Below, piece by piece: positions 6,378 through 14,500 of a stretch of DNA of 21,785 bases. Made by a program: the position numbers and the translations under genes. The notes under the pieces were generated by a model. The model was not told the origin of the DNA. It searched no databases and saw only the letters and a list, made by a program, of their open reading frames with translations. The DNA comes from JBEKLJ01 sp050010255 (GTDB lineage Bacteria; Acidobacteriota; Terriglobia; Bryobacterales; Bryobacteraceae). Location: assembly GCA_050010255.1 (NCBI GenBank), contig JBEKLJ010000028.1, forward strand, positions 1 to 21,785, given 5' to 3'. Each line of letters starts with the position of its first letter. Within the stretch, counting starts at the first letter, position 1.

Positions 6378-7730
6378 ATGCACCGTCGGAACTTCCTCCT
6401 GAGCGCCAGCGGCGCTGTCGCCGCTCTTGGCGCCAGCGATCTTTCCAGCCCAAACGACACCGTTCGCGTGGCCTGTGTCGGCGTACGCGGACGGGGCCAG
6501 GGCCACGTCATGGCGTATTGCCGGCTGCCCAACGTCGAGATCGCCGCGCTCTGCGACGTGGATGAGAGCGTCTTGAACCAGCGCCTGGCCGACGCCGAGC
6601 GGATCACCGGGAAGCGCCCCGCCGCGTTCACCGATTTCCGCAAGCTGCTCGAGGACCAGTCCATCGATGCGGTCTCCATAGCCACGCCGAACCACCAGCA
6701 CGCCCTCCAGACCATCTGGGCCTGTCAGGCCGGCAAGCACGTTTACGTTGAGAAGCCGTGCACGCACAACATGTTCGAGTGCCGTCAGATCGCGGCGGCC
6801 GCCGGCAAGTACAGCCGCCTAGTCCAGGACGGCAGCAACAGCCGCTCCGGCGTGGCCGTTCAGGAAGCGGTCCAGCAGATCCGCAGCGGCCTTATCGGGG
6901 ACGTCTACCTCGCTCGCGGCCTGTGCTTCAAGTGGCGCGATACCATCGGCCGCAAGCCGGTCGAGCCGGTGCCCCCCGGCGTCGATTACGATCTCTGGCT
7001 CGGTCCCGCCCCGGTGGGCGCCTTCACGCGCAACCGCTTCCACTACAACTGGCACTGGTTCTGGGAGTACGGCAACGGCGATCTGGGTAATCAGGGCATA
7101 CACGAGCTCGATGTCGCCCGCTGGGGTCTGGGCGTCACCTACCCCACCAAGGTCACCGCCCTGGGCGGCCACTTCCTGTTCGACGACGATCAGGAAACGC
7201 CCAACACCATGACCGCCCTGTACGAGTTCGACGACCGCGGCAGGAAGAAGATGATGGAGTTCGTGGTCCGCCATTGGATCTCGAACCACGAGGCCGGCAT
7301 CGGCGAGGCGCCGCAGGGCCGCGGGAATCCCGAGGCCGGCATCGGCGAGGCGCCCCAGGGCCGCGGCAGCTCCGGCACCATCGGCAACGTTTTCTACGGC
7401 TCCAAGGGCTACCTCGTCGTGGAGGGCTACAGCCGATACTACTCGTTCCTGGGGCGGGAGCAGCAGCCCGGGCCGGCCTTGAACAAGGGCGGCGACAACT
7501 TTGCGAACTTCATCGCCGCCCTCCGCAGCGGCAAAGCCTCCGACTTGAACGCGCCCATCGACGGAGGCGCCGTATCGTGCACTCTTGTGCACCTGGCCAA
7601 TATCTCTTACCGCCTCGGACGGAGCATCAACTTCGACGCCCTCAGCTACACCTGTCCGGGCGACAGCGAGGCGACCAGAATGTTTACCCGCGACTACCGG
7701 GCGCCCTTCGTGGTTCCGATGAGCGTCTGA
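6378..7730 (+). CDS. Tat-exported Gfo/Idh/MocA family oxidoreductase
   Basis: An NAD(P)-dependent oxidoreductase, probably acting on a sugar or polyol derivative. The N-terminus MHRRNFLLSASGAVAALGA is a twin-arginine signal, so the folded protein is likely exported. The Rossmann domain follows (VRVACVGVRGRGQGH at about 29-43, acidic LCDVD at 59-62), then the signature YVEKPCTHN (Lys126) and the catalytic-domain motif DLGNQGIHELDVARWG at 235-250 with its conserved His242. The ATG at 6378 gives a canonical Tat start. A TTG at 6369 has closer spacing to GGGGAG (6359-6364) and would add three residues. Residues 305-318 and 319-332 are a tandem duplication (EAGIGEAPQGRG twice) where relatives carry one loop. 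The PLP acyltransferase follows closely, suggesting one operon. The substrate is unknown. Confidence 0.9.
   Translation: MHRRNFLLSASGAVAALGASDLSSPNDTVRVACVGVRGRGQGHVMAYCRLPNVEIAALCDVDESVLNQRLADAERITGKRPAAFTDFRKLLEDQSIDAVSIATPNHQHALQTIWACQAGKHVYVEKPCTHNMFECRQIAAAAGKYSRLVQDGSNSRSGVAVQEAVQQIRSGLIGDVYLARGLCFKWRDTIGRKPVEPVPPGVDYDLWLGPAPVGAFTRNRFHYNWHWFWEYGNGDLGNQGIHELDVARWGLGVTYPTKVTALGGHFLFDDDQETPNTMTALYEFDDRGRKKMMEFVVRHWISNHEAGIGEAPQGRGNPEAGIGEAPQGRGSSGTIGNVFYGSKGYLVVEGYSRYYSFLGREQQPGPALNKGGDNFANFIAALRSGKASDLNAPIDGGAVSCTLVHLANISYRLGRSINFDALSYTCPGDSEATRMFTRDYRAPFVVPMSV
7290..7373 (+). repeat. In-frame 42-bp tandem duplication inside the oxidoreductase gene
   Basis: Two adjacent 42-bp units encode EAGIGEAPQGRGNP and EAGIGEAPQGRGSS. 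They are nearly identical in DNA apart from one silent change (ccgcag against ccccag) and their last two codons. The reading frame is kept, so the protein simply gains a 14-residue loop just before the TIGNVFYGSKGYLVV strand. Confidence 0.9.
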
Positions 7731-7757
7731 GGCGCGGCCGTGTCGGCGGACGAGAAC

Positions 7758-8948
<1,191 letters not shown>

Positions 8949-9010
8949 CCGGGCAGCTCCAGCCCGGCTAGCGCTAGGTGTGGTTGCCGCCCGCTGTGCG
9001 TCTCCTTGCG

Positions 9011-9290
9011 CACCCAACTGGGTCCTTCCGCTGATTCCAGCTTTACCAGGACCGGGTTACTGTTGAGTTGCCACTTACGCTGGGCGCGAGAGGGAGACCG
9101 AATGAAGTGTCTTAAGTTGCTCGGGGAATGGGCTTTCCTGAAGAATGATCACGGGCAGGATCTGGTCGAATACGCGCTCATGGCTGGCTTCGTAGCTGTC
9201 GCCGCCGGAGCGCTGATGCCCAACATCTCCGCCAGCATCAGCACGATTTTCAGCAAGATCCAGTCCGTGCTAACCACTGCGTCCGGCTAG
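9011..9290 (+). repeat. Direct repeat, copy 1 (91 bp upstream region plus Flp pilin gene)
   Basis: This 280-bp block is repeated at 9479-9758 with no length change, an offset of 468 bp. By eye the 91 bases upstream of the ATG differ at seven or eight positions, and the coding parts somewhat more. The block begins CACCCAACTGGGTCC, a small ACCC/GGGT inverted repeat. Confidence 0.9.
9102..9290 (+). CDS. Flp/Fap-type pilin, copy 1
   Basis: A 62-residue prepilin for Flp (Tad) type IVb pili, which mediate adhesion. The class IVb processing motif is present: Gly18 followed by QDLVEYAL, with Glu and Tyr at +5 and +6 of the mature protein, then the hydrophobic stretch MAGFVAVAAGALM. TadV/CpaA-type peptidase would cut after the glycine. 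AGGGAG lies five bases before the ATG. Copy 2 starts 468 bp downstream and differs at 11 residues, mostly in the leader. No tad/cpa assembly genes are in the window, so the pilins rely on a locus elsewhere. The neighbouring PLP enzyme gene ends about 150 bp upstream and is probably unrelated. Confidence 0.93.
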   Translation: MKCLKLLGEWAFLKNDHGQDLVEYALMAGFVAVAAGALMPNISASISTIFSKIQSVLTTASG

Positions 9291-9478
9291 CGCACCACGA
9301 CCGTCCCCAGGCGGCACGAGAGCACCGCAGATCCATCCAGCAATGCCGCACGGCGCGCTCGTGGCCGCCCCCCGGAGGTCCGCAGCAGAACCAAGACGCC
9401 GGCCGAGCGCAACTTCGGTGGATGCGGCCCTCTTAAGCGCCTAGGTGTAACTGTCGCTCCATCCTGAGGCCTCTTACT
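9291..9478. other. Spacer between the two pilin copies
   Basis: No gene is seen. The stretch ggccgagcgcaactt at about 9401-9415, followed by gatgcggccc, recurs at about 14532-14561 upstream of the GH2 gene, so part of this spacer belongs to the dispersed intergenic repeats. No clear terminator follows the first pilin. Confidence 0.5.
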
Positions 9479-9758
9479 CACCCAACTGGGTCCTTCCGCT
9501 GATTCCTGCTTTCCCAGAACCCGGTTACTGTTGAGTTGTCACGTACGCTGGGCGCGAGAAGGAGACCGAATGAAGTGTCTTAAGTTGATCTGGAAATGGG
9601 CTTTCTTGAAGGATGATCGCGGGCAGGATCTTGTTGAGTACGCGCTTATGGCCGGCTTCGTTGCTGTCGCCGCCGGAGCGCTGATGCCCAACATCTCCCA
9701 TAGCATCAGCACGATCTTCAGCAAGATTCAATCCGTTCTGACCACCGCGGCTGGCTAA
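9479..9758 (+). repeat. Direct repeat, copy 2 (91 bp upstream region plus Flp pilin gene)
   Basis: Second copy of the block at 9011-9290. The ATG lies exactly 91 bases from the start of the repeat in both copies, and similarity stops close to the stop codon. Confidence 0.9.
9570..9758 (+). CDS. Flp/Fap-type pilin, copy 2
   Basis: A 62-residue prepilin almost identical to the copy at 9102. It has the same processing site (Gly18, then QDLVEYAL) and the same membrane stretch; GALMPNIS is shared. Differences cluster in the cytoplasmic leader (LIWKWAFLKDDR in place of LLGEWAFLKNDH) and near the C-terminus (SHSISTIF, TTAAG). The mature pilins differ at only three or so positions, while DNA differences are largely silent, which indicates selection for the mature protein. 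AGGAG lies five bases before the ATG. Whether both are expressed or one is a minor pilin cannot be told. Confidence 0.93.
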   Translation: MKCLKLIWKWAFLKDDRGQDLVEYALMAGFVAVAAGALMPNISHSISTIFSKIQSVLTTAAG

Positions 9759-9940
9759 ACGCGCCGCTGGAGAACGGACAACTGCTAGTGTTGTAACCAC
9801 CTTGACAGGGACGGAGCAAGAGGCGGTCGACACTGCTGCGCCACACGGGCGCACCGTCCGCCGCCGCTCTGTTGCGCTCGGTCGCCTTTGGCAACTCAGG
9901 CCGCTCGCGCTTGTTTGAGATCTCTTGGGGTCGGCCCAGG

Positions 9941-10026
9941 GTCTTAGCCCCGATTCCTTACCACGACCCGAGCATGGCGCTAGCACAGGGCGCGGCACGT
10001 TGTTGGTGAGGAATTCGGGCTAAGAC
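9941..10026. repeat. Long imperfect inverted repeat (86 bp); possible structured RNA or element remnant
   Basis: GTCTTAGCCC (9941-9950) pairs perfectly with GGGCTAAGAC (10017-10026). A 2x2 interruption follows, then ATTCCT pairs with AGGAAT, TACCA with TGGTG, and CGAC with GTTG past one bulged base. About 25 pairs surround a GC-rich apex. The fold is shared equally by both strands, so direction is unknown. No known RNA family was recognised. Confidence 0.5.
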
Positions 10027-10029
10027 AGA

Positions 10030-10068
10030 CCGAAGCGGGCAACGACCTGAGGTCCCCGCCCGCTTCGG
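10030..10068. repeat. Perfect 11-bp inverted repeat next to the long hairpin
   Basis: CCGAAGCGGGC (10030-10040) and GCCCGCTTCGG (10058-10068) enclose a 17-base loop. There is no T-tract after it, so it is not a typical terminator, although it could end transcription from the pilins together with the preceding hairpin. Confidence 0.6.
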
Positions 10069-10351
10069 AAGGTATTTCCTACGCGTTTGAAGAAGACTAT
10101 CGGCTCTGGCTAGCCTCGCCAGTACCGTGCCGCCACGCTCTAGCACGGCCCGTCAACCACGCCTTGCGGTGCTACCAGCAGCCAGAATCTTATCTTAAGT
10201 TATGGGACTACACTTGATCAAGTACTATTAGCGTACCGATTTTGCCTCTTGCATGGCAAAACAGGGTACTGGTACTATCAGGACTACGCCTACGCCGAGC
10301 CTCTCCCTCGTTCTAAGAGCCGAAGCCCCAAGAAGCCGCCCAGCCTGCCCC

Positions 10352-11635
10352 TCAATGAACGCCGGGCGACGCCCCCGCCAACGGACTCACCAGGTTCGCC
10401 TCGCCGTCGAACTCCAAGTCCCGCGGCTCGCCCAGGATCTCCAGATTCGGGTTCTGCTTCAACTCGTCCTGCAGGCTCTCCGAGAACGCCAGCAGGCTCA
10501 GCTCCATCGTGTTCCGGATCCAGCCCAGGGTCACCTCGGCCTGCTCGATGCGCCCCACGGTCGTGGCGATCTTCTCCAGGCACTCCCGGTCGGTAGGGAA
10601 GTGAATCGGCGTGCGGATTGCCGTGGGTGTCGAGGCTGTCAGCGAGTTGACGTTGGTCGCCTCCCAGTCCACGCGGTTCACCAGCCGGTCCGTCACCACG
10701 TCCGCCATCCCGATCCCAATCCCGTTGTTGTACGTCGCCTCGCTCAGGTCCCGGACGAAGATCCGGTGGATCACCGGCAGATCCGGCCAGGGATTGTAGT
10801 GGCATTGAATGGACCGGTTGATCACCTTCGTGTCCAGCCCCGTGCCGCTGATGTCCTTCCCGATCTCGTCCACCACCAGGATGTCCAGCTTCCGGACGGG
10901 AATCCGCCCCCTCCACGACTTCGCAAGCTCGAGCAGATCCTCCTCCCGCCGCTCCATGGTCTCCACCGGCACGGCTTCGAGTTTGGCGGTGTTGTGGTTG
11001 GCGTCCTCCAGGATCGCCAGGCCACCCAGAATCTTGCCGGACCTGAGCACCTCCCGCCCCACGCTGCGGATTACCCGCTCCAAGCCCATCCGGTACCCGT
11101 ACGTGTGGTAGCGCTGCGCTCCGGCGAACTTCCCCAGGCCGATCGCCATCATCTTGAACAGGCCGCTCTCGATCTGGCCCTCGAAGTTCGTGTGCCACTT
11201 CACCCGCCCCACCAGCATCACGCCATCGCTCGAGTAAGCGTGCCGATCCATGACGGTGTCGATGCCTTCGGGCGTCCGCCCCAGTGAAACCACCTCGAGC
11301 GAGCTGATCACCGGGCATCCCATCCTGGCTTGGTCGATGCCGTAGTGCGCCAGGACGTCCGCTTGCCCCTCGGCCGTCGCCGCGCCATGGCTGCCCATGG
11401 CCGGAAATATGAACGGCTCCATCCCCGCATCCTTCCAGAAGTCAACCACCGCGCGCACGATAGCGGCAATGTTGGCGATCCCGCGGCTGCCGACGCCGAT
11501 GGCGACGCGCGCACCCGGCCTCAGCCGGGCCGCGAAACCCGCCCCGGCCAGCTCGCGCCGCGCCTCGCCCGGGATGTCTCGGAGGCTGTGGTCCGGAAAG
11601 TGCTGCCGCACCAATACGATTCGGGAGAAGGGCAT
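10352..11635 (-). CDS. LarA-like (lactate racemase N-terminal domain, DUF2088) protein
   Basis: Residues 40-91 carry PGARVAIGVGSRGI and FPAMGSHGAATAEGQ, typical of a widespread branch of proteins with the LarA N-terminal domain. RVKWHTNFEG and GLFKMMAIGLGKFAGAQRYH near residues 143-175 are further family blocks. True LarA enzymes use a nickel pincer cofactor to racemize 2-hydroxy acids. I cannot confirm the lysine and histidines that hold that cofactor, so racemase activity is not claimed. The length is 427 residues, with no signal peptide, suggesting a cytoplasmic protein. The start is ATG 11635. TATAAT lies only six bases upstream and no Shine-Dalgarno is present, which points to a leaderless message. 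No larB, larC or larE gene is nearby. Confidence 0.75.
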   Translation of the reverse strand: MPFSRIVLVRQHFPDHSLRDIPGEARRELAGAGFAARLRPGARVAIGVGSRGIANIAAIVRAVVDFWKDAGMEPFIFPAMGSHGAATAEGQADVLAHYGIDQARMGCPVISSLEVVSLGRTPEGIDTVMDRHAYSSDGVMLVGRVKWHTNFEGQIESGLFKMMAIGLGKFAGAQRYHTYGYRMGLERVIRSVGREVLRSGKILGGLAILEDANHNTAKLEAVPVETMERREEDLLELAKSWRGRIPVRKLDILVVDEIGKDISGTGLDTKVINRSIQCHYNPWPDLPVIHRIFVRDLSEATYNNGIGIGMADVVTDRLVNRVDWEATNVNSLTASTPTAIRTPIHFPTDRECLEKIATTVGRIEQAEVTLGWIRNTMELSLLAFSESLQDELKQNPNLEILGEPRDLEFDGEANLVSPLAGASPGVH

Positions 11636-11641
11636 TTACGA

Positions 11642-11647
11642 ATTATA
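11642..11647 (-). promoter_or_regulatory. -10 element (TATAAT) of the LarA-like gene, leaderless type
   Basis: The minus strand reads TATAAT-TCGTAA-ATG. A perfect -10 hexamer six bases before the start codon predicts transcription starting at or next to the ATG. No good -35 is visible 16-18 bp further upstream. Confidence 0.55.
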
Positions 11648-11718
11648 ATGCCCGCGGTCCGGCCCCCTCGCCTGACGCCCCTTCCACGATCCGTCGATGA
11701 GCCGGCGTGGCTCTTGTC

Positions 11719-11760
11719 GTGGCGCGAGCTTCAGCTTGCAGCGTCGGCTTCAGCCGACGG
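11719..11760. repeat. Copy of the dispersed GCAGCGTCGGCTTCAGCCGA repeat
   Basis: The stretch starting gtggcgcgagcttcagc and ending cagccgacgg matches the copy at about 366-402, including its perfect CGTCGGCT/AGCCGACG hairpin. It is in the same orientation on the plus strand. Confidence 0.8.
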
Positions 11761-11794
11761 CTCGCGCCGGAGGCGTGCCCACTCCCCGCTGATC

Positions 11795-11861
11795 GCTGAA
11801 AGCTGGTAGCTGGAAGCTGGTGGCTGAAAGATGGTAGCTGAAAGCTGGAAGCTGGCAGCTG
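11795..11861. repeat. Tandem 14-bp iterated repeat (about 4.8 units)
   Basis: Units are GCTGAAAGCTGGTA, GCTGGAAGCTGGTG, GCTGAAAGATGGTA, GCTGAAAGCTGGAA and a partial GCTGGCAGCTG. The same unit occurs at 15648-15696, also in a gap between genes. Confidence 0.92.
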
Positions 11862-11869
11862 TCCGCGGC

Positions 11870-12463
11870 CTACTCCGTCCCCCACTCCTCCTCCAGCATC
11901 CGCGCGTACTCGCTCGAGGCGTACAGGTCGAACTGGAACTCCGAGGAGCTGATTCGCGGGGCAGAGAACAGCCGCTGCCGGCAGGCGAAGGCATAGTCGG
12001 CAAAGTGGTGGTAGTGGCGGATGAAGTCCAGCGCCAGCAGGTCGCGCGAGGGCGGCGAGGCGAATACCGCGTGCAGCCCCAGCGCACGCGCGAAAATCGT
12101 TCTGTACTCGTTGACGCCCCAGGCGGTCAGCTTGGCCTTCACTTCCTCCGGCGGATCCTCCACCAGCAGCGCCGCGAAGCTCTCGCTCCGCAGGCTGCGG
12201 TCCCGCAGCGCCGGCGTCCCCTCGGCAAACTCCAGGCACTGCGTCAGCCAGCGCTCCAGGTCCTTGCCCAGGTAGAACAGCATCGCCAGCTCGCAGTAGC
12301 GGCCCGCCAGCAGGCGCTCTTCCAGTTGGCCCGCCGCGCCGGGCTCAGCCGGTATCAGCCCGCTCAGTGCCAGAGTCGCGCGCGAGGCCTCTACCAGCTT
12401 GCCTGCGCTGGAGGAGTTCGCAAACGGATGCAGTATCAGCGGCGGTAGTTTCCAGGCGGGCAT
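11870..12463 (-). CDS. Hypothetical protein (197 residues)
   Basis: I do not recognise a family. The protein starts MPAWKLPPLILHPFANSS, has no signal peptide or membrane segment, and looks mostly alpha-helical, with charged stretches such as GKDLERWLTQCLEF and EDPPEEVKAKLTAWGVNEYRTIFARAL. The segment HYHHFADYAF at about 150-160 is rich in His and Tyr but matches no motif I know. Third codon positions are strongly G or C, like the neighbouring genes, which supports a real gene. No strong Shine-Dalgarno precedes ATG 12463. The GH2 gene ends 102 bp upstream on the same strand and in the same frame, so the two may be co-transcribed. Confidence 0.7.
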   Translation of the reverse strand: MPAWKLPPLILHPFANSSSAGKLVEASRATLALSGLIPAEPGAAGQLEERLLAGRYCELAMLFYLGKDLERWLTQCLEFAEGTPALRDRSLRSESFAALLVEDPPEEVKAKLTAWGVNEYRTIFARALGLHAVFASPPSRDLLALDFIRHYHHFADYAFACRQRLFSAPRISSSEFQFDLYASSEYARMLEEEWGTE

Positions 12464-12565
12464 TCGGCCGATTACGCTCCCACCTCACTCCATCGGCTCC
12501 GCCCGCCGGAACGTTAGCCCGATCTTCTCCCACCGTTCGAAGCGAGGTGCCGCGCCAGGCGCAGG

Positions 12566-14377
12566 TCATCTGGGCGTGGGCGCGGCGAGCGACTGGTAGT
12601 AGTCGGCGAGCACGTAGGACGCCCGCTTGCGTCGCCCGCGGTCGGAGTAGAGCCCTTTTCGGTTCCAGTAGTCCTGGATCCCGCCCAGCGGGCGGCGCGG
12701 CGAGCGAAAGTCCATCAGAATCCAGGCGACGGTTCCGCTTAGAAACGGTATCCGCCGGAACATGGCTATCTGGCGCCGGTAAACGTCTGCTTGGAACTCC
12801 TCGGTCCAGATGACGTCTTCACCGCCGTGGCGGCCCGCCTGGGCGTCGGCGCCGAATTCGCTGATGATGAAGGGCTTGTCGAACTCGGTTCTCCATTGAA
12901 TGCCGTCGAGCTTGGAGGGTGGGCCGTCGTACCAGCCGACGTATTCGTTGCAGGCGATGACGTCGAGGTATTTCCCCAGCGGATCATCGAGCGCAATGGT
13001 GTGCGGGTCGATGTAGTGGGTCTCCAGGGCGGCCGTGATGAGACGGGTGGGGTCCAGCTCGCGGGCGCGCTCGGCCAGCGCTCCGACGAACTTGAGGCGG
13101 GCGTCGCCGCGCGGGGTTTCATTGGCCACGGACCACAGGATCACCGCGGCGCGGTTCTTATCGCGCGCGATCATCTCGGCGAGCTGGCGCTCGGCATTCT
13201 GGTAGGTCTCCGGATTCTCCCACTGGATGGTCCAGTAGACCGGGATCTCGGACCAGACCAGCAGGCCCATCTGGTCGGCCAGGCGGGTCATGCTCTCATC
13301 GTGCGGATAGTGGGCCAGGCGGACGAAGTTGCAGTTCAGCTCCTTGGCCCAGCGCAGCAGCGTGCGCGCCTCCGCCTCGGAGAACACCCGTCCCGCGCGG
13401 AAGGCCGCTTCGGCGTGAATGGAAACCCCGCGCAGGTGCAGCGGCCGGCCGTTGAGCAGCAACCTCTGGCCGGAAGCCTGGATGGAACGGAAGCCGACCT
13501 GGTCCGCCACGCGGTCGGCGCCCGCTTCGATCAGCACCTCGTACAGCTTGGGGGCCTCGGGCGACCACAGGTTCAGCCGGGCGTCGAAAACGATCGGAGC
13601 ATAGCCGCTTTCGTCGGTGGTCACTGTCTGCGAGATGCCGGCTTCCGGCACGCGGACCGCCACCGTCTGGCGCGGCTGCGGCCCGTTCAGCCGCACCCAG
13701 CCCGAGACGCGCGTTTGAGACCCCTTTTCGAGCTGCAGCGAGTAGTCCTCGACAAACGTCTCCGGAACGTCGATGAGCCGCACGTCACGGGTCAGGCCGC
13801 CATAGTTCCACCAATCGGTCACCAGCGTGGGCACCGCCTCGGGCCGGCGCTGGTTGTCGACTTTGACGATCAGGTAATTGCCCTGGTCGCGCAGCAGGCT
13901 GGTGAGTTCGAACTGAAAGGGCGTGAAGCCGCCGGTGTGCTCTCCCAGCTTGATCCCATTGAAGAACACGATGGCGTTGTAGTTGGCCGCGCCGAACCAG
14001 ACGAACACGCGCCGGCCGGGCTTGCGCGCGTAGTCGAAGTCGCGTTTGTACCAGATCGTGCCCTCGTAAAGCAGCAGTTCCGGGCGCTGGGTGTTCCAGT
14101 CTCCGGGAACCAGCAGGCGCGGGGCGGTATCGAAGTCGTATTCGATCAGCTCGCCGGCGGACTTGGGTTTTTGATTGACGCCGAAACCGCCGTCCGGCCG
14201 CGGCTGATGACGGTAGTCATAGTAGCCGGACTCATACGGATCGAGGATGGTCTGCCAGGGACCGGCCAGAGACAGACCCGGGCGGGCGGACGCATTCTGT
14301 ATGCAATGCGGCAGCTCGGCCGCGCTGGCAACGCAGCCGAGGAAACAGCTCAGTGCAAGGAAACGCAGAGTTCGCAT
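12566..14377 (-). CDS. Secreted glycoside hydrolase family 2 protein (beta-glucuronidase/beta-galactosidase-like)
   Basis: A retaining beta-glycosidase. A signal peptide (MRTLRFLALSCFLGCVASA, cut before AELP) sends it to the periplasm or outside. The sugar-binding jelly-roll domain follows (VPGDWNTQRPELLLYEGTIWYKRDF near 90-114), then the immunoglobulin-like domain, and a TIM barrel from about 305 (LLLNGRPLHLRGVSIH). The acid/base is Glu420 in LWSVANETPRGD and the nucleophile is Glu507 in IISEFGADA. NEYVGWYDG at 477-485 resembles the beta-glucuronidase branch. The 603-residue length is normal for that branch. ATG 14377 is chosen because it opens the signal peptide; the frame stays open upstream to 14701 only through repeat sequence and the dsbA-like gene's end. 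The natural substrate is unknown. Confidence 0.92.
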   Translation of the reverse strand: MRTLRFLALSCFLGCVASAAELPHCIQNASARPGLSLAGPWQTILDPYESGYYDYRHQPRPDGGFGVNQKPKSAGELIEYDFDTAPRLLVPGDWNTQRPELLLYEGTIWYKRDFDYARKPGRRVFVWFGAANYNAIVFFNGIKLGEHTGGFTPFQFELTSLLRDQGNYLIVKVDNQRRPEAVPTLVTDWWNYGGLTRDVRLIDVPETFVEDYSLQLEKGSQTRVSGWVRLNGPQPRQTVAVRVPEAGISQTVTTDESGYAPIVFDARLNLWSPEAPKLYEVLIEAGADRVADQVGFRSIQASGQRLLLNGRPLHLRGVSIHAEAAFRAGRVFSEAEARTLLRWAKELNCNFVRLAHYPHDESMTRLADQMGLLVWSEIPVYWTIQWENPETYQNAERQLAEMIARDKNRAAVILWSVANETPRGDARLKFVGALAERARELDPTRLITAALETHYIDPHTIALDDPLGKYLDVIACNEYVGWYDGPPSKLDGIQWRTEFDKPFIISEFGADAQAGRHGGEDVIWTEEFQADVYRRQIAMFRRIPFLSGTVAWILMDFRSPRRPLGGIQDYWNRKGLYSDRGRRKRASYVLADYYQSLAAPTPR

Positions 14378-14418
14378 GGGAGTTCTCACACCAAATAGAC
14401 CAGACCGGCCAGCGCCGC

Positions 14419-14469
14419 GTTGGGGCGTGGGCTTTGCCGCTCTCTGGCAGCCGCAAACGGACAGCCTGC
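14419..14469. repeat. Second copy of the gggctttgccg...acggacagcctgc repeat
   Basis: The 50-bp stretch matches 416-462 with only a few substitutions; shared words are gtgggctttgccg and ccgcaaacggacagcctgc. Both copies lie in gaps between genes. Confidence 0.8.
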
Positions 14470-14500
14470 CGCGCGCAAACAAGTGGCTGGACGGCGAGCA

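Larger units (their letters stand above)
9759..10351. other. 593-bp region without a gene
   Basis: No convincing protein gene is seen on either strand. Open frames here have no recognisable domain. The region holds a long imperfect hairpin (9941-10026), a perfect 11-bp inverted repeat (10030-10068), the perfect palindrome ACTTGATCAAGT (10212-10223) and a TTTTGCC/GGCAAAA hairpin (10240-10261). The part around 10190-10265 is clearly richer in A and T than its surroundings. Confidence 0.55.
11636..11869. other. Intergenic region with two kinds of repeats
   Basis: It separates the unknown protein gene from the LarA-like gene, both on the minus strand. It holds a copy of the dispersed GCAGCGTCGGCTTCAGCCGA repeat (about 11719-11760) and a 14-bp iterated repeat (11795-11861), which together fill about half of it. 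The minus-strand open frame across it encodes only repeat sequence and is not a gene. Confidence 0.6.

Noticed and set aside
6062..6715. 217-residue minus-strand open frame across the aroF leader
   Set aside because: It overlaps the oxidoreductase gene and the attenuator, with no recognisable domain; a high-GC shadow frame.
9003..9101. Sigma54 promoter (-24 GG, -12 GC) before the pilins
   Set aside because: No TGGCAC-N5-TTGC pattern fits in either copy; the upstream conservation alone does not define a promoter type.
9525..9998. 157-residue minus-strand open frame
   Set aside because: Antisense to the second pilin and into the hairpin region; no family features.
11795..11861. Possible CRISPR array
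   Set aside because: Units are 14 bp with no unique spacers between them; a plain tandem repeat.
11643..12239. 198-residue minus-strand open frame
   Set aside because: Its C-terminal half is translated 14-bp and dispersed repeats (recurring QLPA-type peptides) and its N-terminal half is out of frame with the better 197-residue gene.
12791..14398. 535-residue plus-strand open frame
   Set aside because: Antisense to the GH2 gene, which has catalytic residues and a signal peptide.
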